Shown here piece by piece: positions 13,013 to 25,179 of a stretch of DNA of 64,000 nt. Both the position numbers and the translations under genes were made by a program. This stretch comes from Adineta ricciae (Eukaryota; Rotifera; Eurotatoria; Adinetida; Adinetidae), in contig CAJNOJ010000187.1 in NCBI GenBank assembly GCA_905250025.1, forward strand, positions 62,001 through 126,000, in the 5' to 3' direction. Below the pieces are notes generated by a model. The model was not told the DNA's origin, did no database searches, and worked only from the letters and a program-made list of their open reading frames with translations. Every line of letters begins with the position of its first letter. Within the stretch, counting starts at the first letter, position 1.

Positions 13013-14955
13013 TCACTTCATTCGGTTATTTGTATCATTGGTGCCATCGGTATCCATACGACAAACTTGTCGAATCCAAGATGAAACATCTTGATTATCA
13101 CTTTCGGTTTCGTATCGTTTGTAGAACGAATGATGCTGAATTGAGGAAGTAAAAGAAAAGACTGAGTTTGAAGGAGATGTCAAAATTAACTTACTAAAAG
13201 AGTATTTAGATCAGCGCGTTCAGTTGTACTTTTCTTCAAACTGAAAATGTTTAACGTTAGATGAAAAGTCAAAGATCAAACAAATGTTTCATTACCAGCG
13301 ATCGACAAAATCATAGAATTCTGCCGAGAAATGTGATCGACATAGACTCGGTGGTGTTTCATTAACAATCCATTCCATCAATTCAAATATTGCTAAACCT
13401 TTATGACAACCGTATCCTAAATGTGATATTATTACATTTGACTCAAATTCAAATATTCAATGACAACAACTCACCTTCAGGTCGAGGTCGATTACCATGT
13501 GGATCTTCTTTGAATAAATCATCAATGTCTTGACTTGACGGTGGTGGAATCGGGTATCGACCAACAGCCATTTCCACAAGCGACAGACCCAGTGACCATA
13601 TATCACTCATTACTCCATAATGTGCACCTTCAAGTCTCTCCGGCTTTGAAGAATGAACATTATTACCCGATACGATTTGAAGAATATAAAGTTTTCTTAC
13701 CGACATGTATGAACGAGTGCCAATAAATGTATGTAAGGTTGAATCAATCAATTGTGCACTTACACCAAAATCGCATAGTTTGATTTCACCTAGAATCGAT
13801 GAATCATGTTCTTCAATGTAGTGAATGTACTTGAAAATGAATTTGACCTTGATGATTGACAAGAATATTTGATGGTTTGATATCTAAATATTATGAATGA
13901 ATTAACAAGAATAAATATTCATCGAATGAATGTGTACCTCGATGCATGATTCGATGACGTTCACGTAAATAACTGAGACCACGGAGAACCTTTTGAAAGA
14001 CGAATTTGATTCATTCGATTAGATGACATTTCGATTGACTTACAGCAACAGTTATTTTACCCAGAATATGTTCAGGTATGCGCATGACTTTCTTCAATAT
14101 CAGATCCAGTGATCCTCCGTCCTAAGAAAAAATCGTAAATTTTATCAATCGAAAAGTTAATTAAGCGTATAATTGAGACTTTTAAACGTTAATTTTACAT
14201 ATGTCGAAACGCAATTTCACATATAATTAACTAATAGATACCGATAAACTTGTTTGTTTAGAAAGAAAAACTTCAAAATCTATTTCCGCGATTTTTAGTA
14301 TGAGGTGTTTGTTTTCTACTTACCATATACTCCATACAGATACTAATTTGTGCTTCCACAGCAAATGCGCCATAGAAACCAACGATGTACGGAGAATTGC
14401 ATTGATGAAGAACCTAAAAACAATGCATTGAACAAGTTTATTCTCACGATGAAGATCATGTTGTACTTTTAATTCACGAATAATTTGTGTTTTTAAAGCC
14501 GGTTTCACTTCCAAATAGATCAACTACAATACGAGACGAATATTCATAGTAATGAACCATTTCACAACTTGTTTCTTTCATACTTTTCTTGCCATGATTT
14601 TCTCTGTTGGTTTATGTCGAACTTTCCAAACCACTCCGCCATTTCCTTGACCTAGCTCACATATATTTACAAGATCATCTTGTTTTAATTCTCCCACAGC
14701 ACGTTTTGATTTGAAAAACTCTTCCATTCGATCTTTTTGCTTGTCAGTGCAATCCAATTGATTGAATTCTTCTTGTAAACGTTCAATGCAAACATCTGGA
14801 ATACTAAAGCCAAAAGAACATAAACTTCAATCATGAAACACTTGTGATTCTTACCCATTTTCAGTATGATTCTGTTCACTGGGATCTTTTGGTACTTCCG
14901 GTAGTGTTAAACCTAATTTATTCTTTCCTGATGATATGATTTCATTGATGGGCAT
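13013..14955 (-). CDS. MAP2K1: MAP kinase kinase, MEK1/2 orthologue
   Basis: Twelve minus-strand exons (14955-14855, 14803-14584, 14523-14467, 14413-14324, 14121-14044, 13989-13938, 13883-13848, 13789-13701, 13643-13475, 13416-13296, 13240-13195, 13135-13013) give 393 aa. This dual-specificity kinase relays RAF signals to ERK in the cytoplasm. Visible are the glycine loop [13 protein letters not shown], lysine in [12 protein letters not shown], catalytic [14 protein letters not shown] in IKLCDFGVS, and the MEK1/2-specific [20 protein letters not shown]-terminal [10 protein letters not shown] fits an ERK-docking D-motif. Activation-loop Ser228 matches human MEK1 S218, but the S222 position is Thr232 ([11 protein letters not shown]). 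The proline-rich insert before [10 protein letters not shown] is short. The C-terminal [13 protein letters not shown] corresponds to the DVD-region tail. Confidence 0.95.
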
Positions 14956-15296
14956 TTTAGTTTGTAATCAAATGATCAATCAGATAAATCTCTTAAGATA
15001 GAAATATCATTAGCAGAATTGCAGATGCGTCAAATTATATATTGACAACATGATAAACAAGATGATACGAGCGCCACTTTCGATGTCATTTGTACACGAA
15101 TATTTACTTATTGGTAAATTTATGAATAAATCATCGATTATTCTCAGAATTAAATCGAACTTTTTGAATAAGAAAAAGTCGAATTTTTTTAAGATGAGCT
15201 TTCATTCGTCGATATTCTTGTCCAGTGAGATTGAAGTGAAATTATTAAGCAATAGGTTTTTTTTCAAATTCAAATCAATTTGTACTAGTCCAATAA
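14956..15296. promoter_or_regulatory. Divergent intergenic region between MEK and the 15.3-kb gene
   Basis: 341 bp separate the MEK start codon (minus) from the ATG at 15297 (plus). The interval is AT-rich with T runs and must hold both 5' UTRs and promoters. No TATA box can be singled out. Confidence 0.4.
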
Positions 15297-16787
15297 ATGT
15301 CGAATTATCAAGGCCGAAAATCGGAATATACGCCAACGGTCTACACACGTTATTTTGAACGAACTGAAACTCCTAAACAGTCGAATGGTCATATCTATTT
15401 CGACGACGAGCGCGACGAAAAAGCGTCAAATTATCAAATAAAACGTGATCTTATATTTAAACGATTATTCCCTTCCAAATATGCTCAATCAAATAATGAA
15501 CAATCTGAAGCCGACAAGTAAAATCTTTTCTACCAAAAGAAAACACTCGATTTGTCCTTTATGTAACTAGAAATGAACCAAAGAAAACTAATACTTTGTC
15601 AAATAATGATGCTGCTCAGCCATTAGGTGATTTTATTCCACTTTCTAGTTCAAAGTAAAACATTCAATCAACACATCTCATTTCATTCTGATCTCTTCGT
15701 CCCCCAATAGAAAACAACCAATATCTGAAAAAGATATCACACTTTCCAGTTCAGATGAACTTAACGATGATGATGATGATGATGTTTTAGTAGAGTACGT
15801 ATTCACCAATTTCACCGAGATCTTCGACAACATTTTTCGAACTTTTAGAGCACAACTGCCGACAGTCGCACATGAATCAATTATTGGTCATGTTCATCCT
15901 CGTACAACAATCGAAAACGTTCGAGCAATTCTCATTCGTGAATTCTATCAACGTACCAGTGATTCGCATACGGAATGGTTGAAATGCAAAATGGAATTGC
16001 CCAGAGAATACATTAATCCGAAGTATTATGCTGATTTTCAGCGACGATATAGGAAAGATATTCAGAGGAATGCCACGGATAAGAAGAAATTGAATTCAAC
16101 AAAAACTAAAACTGATAATGGTTATCATGCTTTTAATTCAACGAAAACTAACCAAATTACCAAAGAAACTACTGTTAAATCTGAGAATGGTAAGGCGAGA
16201 CTTTCTAAGAAATTTCGACAATATGAATTGAAATAAGAGAGAGTGTCTATTTTTGGTTTTTAGACGAAATCATCGAAACTTCGTACATAAAATCGGTTAA
16301 AGGCAATTCATCTTCATCACCCATTGTTCTTTCCAACAGTGCTTCTGTTGAATCCAAGTCTCCACCTGAATTTATCGTTCTTGACACCGAAGACGATGAT
16401 AATGATAATAATCTCGATTCCACTACAAACACCTCGTACTTCATCGATCGTTCGTCGACATCATTCGCCAGCGCATTTCAACCAACAACTGACACATCTA
16501 ACAATGATTATCACGAAGAAGATTCCAAATACGCGCAGTTACCATCCCGTGCGACGTCTTCATCAACTGTGATTCGTCCTATTCTCAGTAAACATCAACG
16601 ACGTCGACAAAATCAAACGAAACCGTCGACCAAACCGCTTGTCTCTGCAATCGATCGCATTATCGATCATATGGATCAATCGAAAACCTTAAATGATTCA
16701 CATACAGCAGAAGAACAAAATCTTCTCATAAAACAAGTTAAAAAGCGCAAGAAAAAGAAGAAGAATAAGTCAGTTCCTGCTAGTTAA
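15297..16787 (+). CDS. Acidic/basic low-complexity protein with SUMO-interaction-like motifs
   Basis: Five exons (15297-15517, 15571-15654, 15711-15794, 15849-16189, 16264-16787) give 417 aa. Three hydrophobic cores next to Ser/Asp/Glu runs resemble SUMO-interaction motifs: GDFIPLSSS, KDITLSSSDELNDDDDDD and PEFIVLDTEDDDND. A central block of about 70 residues (VHPRTTIENVRAILIREFYQ...LPREYINPKYYADFQRRYRK) looks folded. The C-terminus is strongly basic (VKKRKKKKKNK), like a nuclear localisation signal. I do not recognise the central domain. The composition suggests a nuclear chromatin, DNA-repair or RNA-processing factor that reads SUMO, which is inference. Confidence 0.65.
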
Positions 16788-17207
16788 ATCGTCGCCATTT
16801 GTTTGTTTTTCTTGTTTGTTATACGAGTAACTGCATAAAGTCTTTCCTTTGTTCTTCTTGCATCAAGACATTTGTTTGAAATTTAGAAAAGAAAAGAAGT
16901 TGAGTTTAATACATATTTATATTTCTTTATAAATGGAAAAAACGAAAAAAAAAAACTCTCACATTTGACTTTTCCACGATAAAAACGGAATGATAACACA
17001 GTTAAATACTGTTTCTGAATTTTAGTTTTTCACTACCACAATATATAAAAGAATTAAAGCAAAAAACGAGAAAAAAAACGAACTGCCACCGTAAGACAAT
17101 GAACAAAAGAAAAACGAATGAAAGGAGAAAAAAAATATTTGTAATAACAATATCAAAACTCGAGAAAAATGTACGTCTGTGTCATGTACGGGTGTTAGTT
17201 GCTTTTT
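16788..17207. other. Convergent 3' UTR interval
   Basis: Lies between the stop codons of two convergent genes. Very A-rich, with AAAAAACGAAAAAAAAAA-type runs near 16940-17140. No coding potential. Confidence 0.5.
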
Positions 17208-20200
17208 CTATTCGATTAATAACTCTTTAACATTTTCAACCCCATGAAGCGGATCTGGTTGAACAAGTGTTCCATTGAAATGAAGTTTCATATGTTCTCC
17301 AAGCTTAGACGACGATGTTGTATGAGCAATAAAAGAACAAAATGGACATGATTGATTGTTTTGCAGATGATTCGAATGATCAGTATAGATATGCATGGTA
17401 AACTGTTCAAGATTTTGGAAATTACTTGATGTTGATGGTACACATAATGGACATTGAAAAATATTTCTAGTTGAATCGACCGGTAAGTTGCTATCGTCAT
17501 TATCCATCTCTTCTTCTTCATCAACATCATCATCACCACCGCCAATACCTGAGGAAGAGTCGATATCAAATTCTTCGTCATCATGTTCGAGACGACGATG
17601 AAGTTGTAGTGCTTCGGAACGATCACATTGATATGAACACATTGGACATTGATGCTGTTCAATAACAGTTGCACTTGATGTTCGAATGACAGACGGAAAT
17701 TCAGTTGGCATTTGACTAGTTGGATGCGCGATTGTTATATGATGAATCATGGACTTGGAAGATAATACTGCATAAGAACAGAGGGGACAACTCACACCTT
17801 GGCCAGTTAAGTGAAGTGTAAGATGACGTTGAGCGGAATCGAAGTTCGAACGTTTCCATGGACATTTTGAACAAATGTAAGCCACAGTGGAATTATTGTC
17901 TTCGTCTTCATCGCTTTCTTCAGCATCGGAATGCTTATATGTCGATTGATTCTGATGATTTCCATTAGATTGTTTGAAATTCATTGGCATGGTCACTTGA
18001 TGATTTGGTTTAAGAGACAGATCTAATGGTGCGTCGCCGTCATCACTGTGCGAAGGTGATGTGGTCAACAGAAGACGTGAGACAATATTCGATGAATTGG
18101 GTAATTGTTTAAACTAAACGGAGAAGAAAAATTTAAATAGGATAAGAATGAATAGTCTGCGTGTTTACTTCATCTTTTGGGTTTGATAGAACTTGATTGT
18201 AATTTTTAGTGAGAATTTTTGGTTCATGTTTCACTTTGGGTTTATTCAGACGTCTTGTATCATCATTAGTTGATAATGGCATTGAAAGGTTTCTCTTTAA
18301 TTTATTCGAATCCATCGGTGGTGTCCCACCATTTGTATTACTCTGTCGAAACGAAGATTAGAAATGAATTGGACGAGAGAAAGAAGTATTTGACTTACAT
18401 ATTGCAATGAACCATCCTTTGGTGTGAATTCTTCTTCAGCTTTAGCCCAATCGTTCCATGTGCGAAATGTTCGTCGCCGTAATTCTTTGCCAAATGTATT
18501 TTCATATGTTTCGATAGTCGCACGTGCTTCTTGTTCAGTCATCATGATCATATCTAAGAACACAAATCATACATATCACATTGGTTTTCAATTAGTTTAC
18601 CTTTATTATGATCAGGCTCGGTTAGGCTATGTCTGATTCTAACGTGTCGGATCATATCTGTTTTCCAATTTGAACGATAGAAACAATGGCGACATTTTAA
18701 GCGTTTAATACCGAATTTCGGTTGTACAGCGTAGAGACCAGCATTGATTTTCGAACCTTGTAGTGACAATATAGCTTCTTCGACTGCAGGAGGAAATTTG
18801 GCTTTTGCTAATGCACTTGTTGGTGATAATGGAGCGGTCATTGGGATTTTCGTTACGGTTGCAATGGTTGTTTGATGTCCATTTTTGTGCTTCGATTTCT
18901 TTGAATTCAATTTCAAAGTGTGATCATTTAGTGCTGACCGACACTGGGTTAACATATGAGCATTGGGCTGATCAGAATGTAAATCGTTGATATGCTTCTG
19001 GATATTCCATGGTACATTAGATGTAAATTCGCATACGGAGCATTTATATACGAGCGCTATTGAACCGTTGATGGTTGGATTCAATGCACGAGCGTTGTCA
19101 CTCTCATCGTCTTCATCGTCTGGATCTTGTTGACGAAGGAAATCGACTTGTCCATCAGTACCAGTGTCATTACATGAACTACTCACGGACGATGATTCGG
19201 AATCGTGATTATCAGATTTATTCAAAAAATCTCCTAATCAAACAAAAGAAAATCGATATATAGATGACAGGTATTCGTAATTATTACCATTTTGATAGGA
19301 AAATGCTTCATCATTGATCGGTGTTCCATCTGGCTGTATGTCAAGGACAGAGGCGGTTTGCAGTGTATGAAAATGTTTGATATGCTAGAAGAATAATGCA
19401 ACTTCATTAGAATCTGATCGATTTGAGAATTAAAAGAAAAGACATACACGAATAATGACCCACGTGTGTTTCGATTGCAACGGGCACAGCGAACAACGAA
19501 ATCGTTTCAATGGTGGTGTGATTTTCTGTAGTTTGACAGCTAATTCGGCTGGTAATTCGATGACATGTGCATCGGGTTGATCGGGATGTTTTGCACGTAT
19601 GTGTCTTTCAACTACCCACTTGTAAGTACCTTGTTGATGACATGAACTACATTGGAAAACGCGAACGGGCGCAAAATTTGGTGGAATAGGTAGAGCTGAT
19701 GGATGCTGTTGGATGAAATTCACCTCCGTTTTCTTCACTGTTTTGATTTTCTCTTTGCGTTCTTGTTGCTCAAGTAAGTTCACATTTGGTTTGGTGATGA
19801 TATTCAGAGTGTCTTCATCATCATCGATTGCTCGATCGTCATTAGATGGAAATGGATGTTCAAGATTGGATACGGTTACGTGACTTTGATGTTCAGATTC
19901 TTGTCGAACCATTTTTATGACTTTAGATTCAACATTCGGATGTTTCCGTGCTTGATGTTTTCTAATCGAAACGAAAAAAAAGATGCAATTCGAAAATCGA
20001 TGAAACGATAAGCATCAATTACCGAACATCTCCACCGTAATTGGATGTATAATCACAATAAGGACAACCGAAATATCGCACAGGTTCATCCGGTTCACGA
20101 GAGATATTCGAACTACTCATAATACCATTGATCGATGATCCATGTCCACTGGCTTGTGTTGACATAGTTTCATCTCCATCAGTCGTATCGAATAAAAATC

Positions 20201-21488
20201 GTTGAATATAATCATTTGAATTTATACTGTATCGATGATGTTTACGACGAATATGAAATGAACAATCACCTATGAAAGAAACCTTTTCGAATCAAAAACA
20301 TAACGACATGTCTGCCGTTTACCTCGATATTTGTACAAACGATTGCATAGTAAACATCGATAGTTCTTATCACGAATATGCCCTATGATATGTAGTTTGA
20401 ATTGTTCAATGTCTGCGGTCTTATAATCACAATAAGGACAATTTGTTGCCGCATTTGCATCGGATGGTGTTTCATCTAAGAAAAACGACGATTGAAATAA
20501 TTATGCGGATTGAATTCGATTTACCTAGCTGCTCAGATGGTTTGTCTAATGAATCGGTCTCATCGATCTTAGACATATCTACTTGCTCTTTACTGTTCTT
20601 ATTTACTTCGAGATCAGATGATTCCATTTGATTGGTTTGTGATGTAAGAATGTCGAACGTTTCTGGTCCATCATAGTTCGATAAATCAATACGATGTTTT
20701 CGCTTTGCATGTCGTATCAAATGTCCAAGACGATGATATGTTGAACCGCATGTTGGACATATAAGAACAGCTTTTGGCGACATGGTTGTTGGATTCGACG
20801 ATGAATCACGTTCGTCATCATCGTCTTCATCCGACGTATCTGAGTCGTCACCTTGTTTTGAATTATTATCATCATGGTCATTGACAAAGACATTCGGTGG
20901 TGTAGTTGGAGACAATGTGCGTCGAACTCGTTTGACTCCGAATGGATGATCTACGAGAAAAATGTAATGTGTGTTTCAACTAGAATTATGTAATCCTTTT
21001 CTTCGACGGAAAAGTCTTTCGTTTTGTCTTTCTGTCAGATAAGGAGAAGAATTTCGAGTTCGGTTGACCGGAAAATTTCAAATCGAAAGATGTTCAATAA
21101 ATACCTTTTGTTTGTTTAATACCATTCAATGACGATTGAGGCTAGATAAACATAGATAATATCGAATGATTGTACGATAGAAAAAGCGATCGAACGAGGT
21201 TAATGTACGAAATTTACCTGTTCATCATCAGGCGCCTCGCGTTTGCCGGCCTTGGTAGTAATGTTCGATGATGATGATGATGATGATGACGATTGTATAT
21301 GTGATGGTAGTGGTGCATCTTGACACCCGTGCCCGTGCGTATCTGAATGCGTATACATATGTGAAGAGTAGATCAAGGTGACATTAAATTTATTTTATAC
21401 TTGTTAAATGATTTTCAAGTGCTTGTAAATTGTCTGAATTGAATGGACAATAGATACAAATATAAGCTGTTGATGCATCGTCAGTCAT
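17208..21488 (-). CDS. 14-finger C2H2 zinc-finger transcription factor with CtBP-binding PLDLS motif
   Basis: Twelve minus-strand exons (21488-21401, 21342-21218, 21141-21105, 20950-20525, 20475-20323, 20269-20023, 19961-19448, 19384-19288, 19233-18601, 18553-18399, 18342-18169, 18113-17208) join in frame to 1184 aa. I count 14 C2H2-type units, among them CPTCGSTYHRLGHLIRHAKR, CPYCDYKTADIEQFKLHIIG, CSSCHQQGTYKWVVERHIRA, CRHCFYRSNWKTDMIRHVRI and CPLCSYAVLSSKSMIHHITI. Long acidic Ser-rich linkers separate them. In the last exon DAPLDLSLKPNH is a textbook CtBP-recruitment PxDLS motif, so a repressor role is likely. Several fingers lack the TGEKP linker and have CxxC(P/E)xxS cores, reminiscent of REST/charlatan-type dispersed fingers, but orthology is not established. 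The start is the first ATG of the exon holding finger 1; an upstream coding exon is not excluded. Confidence 0.8.
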
Positions 21489-23269
21489 CACCGGTGCTTG
21501 GCAAAATGGAAAAGTGAAAAAAACAACAAATGACGATTAGATTGAAACAATCTACAAACGAAACAGATCAATAACGATTTATTCGAGGGAAAAAAAAACG
21601 AGAAAAAATGCTTCATCCATATACATATGCACATGTCAACTGTGATTGATCATCATACGTGCACACTCATTCACGATCTATTCTTTGAGAAATACATCAT
21701 TTGATTTCTCTTCTCATCGTCTTCATTCTTCAATAACAACAACAACAACAGTATCATTTTACGTCATACAGGTGTATTTCAATGAATATCAACTTGCGAA
21801 GCTTTTTATCAAGAAGGAAAATATGAAAGTCTTATTCTCGAATTTGATCAATCTAATAATGATAATTTATGATTAGTTCTATAATTTGAATATTTATCAC
21901 ATGAAAACAAGTATTAATATTAACTGTATCTAGTAAATGTTACGTTTTTCTTGATTTGTGCGTATAGCTTTCTATCCTTACCTAGTTATTGATGATCAAT
22001 CATCGGAGAGAGGATCATAAATGTCATATTCATACAAAAGAACTCGGATCTAAAACTGGAAATAAAGAGATAGAGAGAGAGAATATCTCCTAGCAATCAG
22101 TATGTTGAGATTCAGTTGAGAAATTCTTCGAAAATCGATATCACTAGTAACGGTTGAATTATAGAAAGCTTCATACGATTTGTAATAAATGTACATATGC
22201 ATACATATTCGATAATGATGGGCACGTATAGATAAGACAAAAAAGAGAAAAAGAAAAAAACATCTTTTTTTACATCTTCGTTTTCTCGTATCCTGTAACA
22301 CTAAGAGAGAGAAAAACGATGTAAGGCGCAACATTCTTTTCGTCTTCTTGTTCTTCATTATATACATTCATACTCATGTTCTTACGTCTTTTCGTTCTCT
22401 GTCTCTCTTTCTCCTCTTTCCCTGTTCGTCTTCTTTCGACGTGCACACATATATAGATTCGTATTGGCGTGATTATAGAACATGTCGAGCAAAGACGAGA
22501 AGAAGGAAGAAGAGAGAGAGATGCGCACGTCTATAGCACATATGATGCGCTTATGCACACGCAGTTTTTAAAAAAAATGAAAAAGAAAAGACAGAGAAAG
22601 AGAGGAGTACATTGAAGGCGAAAGACGAAGGCCAAAGACGTGTATATGTGTGTACATAGATACATCATCGCCTACTTTCATTGTGATCTTCCAATCATTA
22701 TCATCTTCATCTTGTTCTTTTCTCCTCACTTCCAATGGAAAAAGGTGTAATAGGAAAACACTGACAATCTTGTCAGATATTATACAGACAACAACCGAAA
22801 AAAGACATGATCAAGAAAAGAAATCGATTTTTCGCACATATATACATACATTTACTAACATACTAATGGTTTCGACTTTTACCTGTGCATGAATATGTGT
22901 GTATAAATACATACAAGTATTCGTACGCATGTCGTTACCACTTTAGCTCTTATAGGTGGAAAAAAATTAATTGGCCATGAAAGTGAATACTCAGTTGTAG
23001 AAAACTAATGAGAGTTTTCACACTTCCAATAAAATAATGATTTATGAAAAACATTTAATTTTTCATATGGCGTTGACAAGTCAGTGGAACTAATAATTGC
23101 TAATGAAAATGTAATGAAATGAAATTGTTTCTGATATTAGTCATATTTTCGAATCAAGAATACTTACGACAACGAGATATCACATCAAATTCATTTATCA
23201 TCTCGCGATAAAATCGTCTATTTGTGTCTTGTTCTTCTTCTTCCCAATTTCAATATATGTGAAAAAGAC

Positions 23270-23287
23270 AGAGAGAGAGAGAGAGAG
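23270..23287. repeat. (GA)n microsatellite
   Basis: About nine GA units after AAAAAGACA. Members of the same class occur near 443, 12684 and 59326, and as CT on the plus strand near 9347, 12210 and 46276. Confidence 0.85.
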
Positions 23288-24269
23288 CATATACGAAGAG
23301 AAAGGGTTTAGATTTTTAGTCCTTTTTTCTTCTTTAAATTCAAATATGAAATTGGTAGCGATAATAGTAAGTCACTACTGACAAAGAAGAAGAAGAAGAA
23401 GAAGGAGAAAAGATTTTTTAACATGACGAGAATATACGCAGATGTACTTTTCATTTATGAAGAGAGTATAGAGATATATATTGAGGAGATTTAGTGGTTC
23501 TATGTTTGAAAAGCAAAGTGAGGGGATCGAAGCACAGATGGTTCGAGAATGGAAAATGTGAAATAAAAAAAAACGGGCAAAGAGAGAATAAGAGAGAAAT
23601 ACGAGACTGATTTCTAGTCAGAGTATGGCTGCAGATGGTAGTGAAAGAATTCGTACGTTTCACTCATTCTCAAGAATAGAAAGATTCTTGATGGCAATAT
23701 TTCTCTTATATTGTCTGCATATGTGTGTCTATGTGTTCTCTTGTTCTATGTCTGTATTTGTTAAAAAATGCTTACAGAAAAAGTCTACGCGAGAGCACTA
23801 GTCGAAGAATATTTTACTTTCTAAACAATCCTCAGTATCTTTATTCGATTAGTCAAAGAACAAAGCCGAGAGATACAGAAATGTCGATAGAATATCTCTC
23901 ATCATAAAGATAGACTCTGATAAAGTCATCTAGATCCAAGACTTCTTTCTTTTTTCAGCTTTTTCGTATTATGATGTATGACTGTATATGTGATAGACTC
24001 TATCTCGTCCAAGGAATATGAATACCAACATCAATAGTTTACGTCTATGCACACGAATACACATAGGAAAAGAGAGACCGAGAGGAAAAAAGTAATGTTC
24101 GAACGCGAAAGTGGATGCATGGATGGTTGACTGAGAAGAATTATAATCATTTACTTAAGATTTTGCTCTACCTACTGCAATGTTTCTATACATAAAGAAA
24201 GAGAGCAGGACTACTTACAATCGAAGAGAAGAAATGCAAGAGTTTTATGCTCTACCGATTCAAAAAGGG

Positions 24270-24290
24270 TATATATATATATATATATAT
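24270..24290. repeat. (TA)n microsatellite
   Basis: About ten uninterrupted TA units follow AAAAAGGG. Similar short TA runs occur near 9964, 53596-53615 and 58317. Confidence 0.85.
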
Positions 24291-25179
24291 GCATGTCAGA
24301 AGGGAAGAGAAAAGGAAGCAGGGATTAAGTTCATGTGCGCACAAGTGAGTTTCAAATAATTCTAGTCCTTCCCGTCTTTTGCTTTTCGAGATTTTTTTCT
24401 CTCGTCTGTATGTACATGAATGTATATACCATTCCTCCTCGAGCGCAGAAAATGTTGTACAAAATGTATTAAGCAAAGAGAATGAGGAATATTATGAAAA
24501 AATGCATTTGAGAGAGTTTATCGATATATAACAGGATCGAAAGCGCAAGAAACTATTTTCGAAACATGTATTCGCCTATTTCTTCTCATTTTTTTCTTCC
24601 CAATCATGCTCTCTCACTCTTCTTCCTATTTCAATCGAAAATCGTCCGGATGAATGAGTTTCATGTAGGTTACGCATATTGATCCAGGTAGATGTGAATA
24701 TGCATCCAAATGCACATTCGATCAGTGAATTAACAGAAGCCTATGTAGGTATGTCGTTATACTTACTTCGATATTCTCCTTTCAATGTTCTTGATATTTG
24801 ATAAATTGATCACGAAAAAAGTAACATATTCTCTCGTTCGATTTTTTTATCAATGCTGGAACATATGTTTAGAAAGTAGAAGTATAGAAGAAGAAGAGAC
24901 GTTGTGTTCAGTAAAGAATACCATTAAAGGAAAAAAAAATGAAAAACAAAAAGGCAAATGAAGAAAAGGAAGTCAAGAGACATGTACAATGATACACACA
25001 AACACAAAACACATGCAAGTCGAGTACTTTGCTTTCATACTATTCACATGTAGTAGAAAATCCAATGCAATCGTATTGATATCTCTTTGCATGTAATATG
25101 AAGTCAATGTCAAAGAAATACATGAACTACAAAGACGGGTTTATCACTAAGATGAACAACTAGACATGAACATAGTGAT

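Larger units (their letters stand above)
21489..25179. other. 3.7-kb non-coding interval upstream of the zinc-finger gene
   Basis: No exon chain found. The DNA is unusually rich in purine/pyrimidine-asymmetric simple sequence (AGAAAGAGAG, TCTTCTTC), TATATG/CATACA tracts, a GA repeat at about 23270-23287 and a TA repeat at about 24270-24290. It probably holds the zinc-finger gene's 5' UTR/promoter and the 3' UTR of the SAFB-like gene. Confidence 0.5.
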
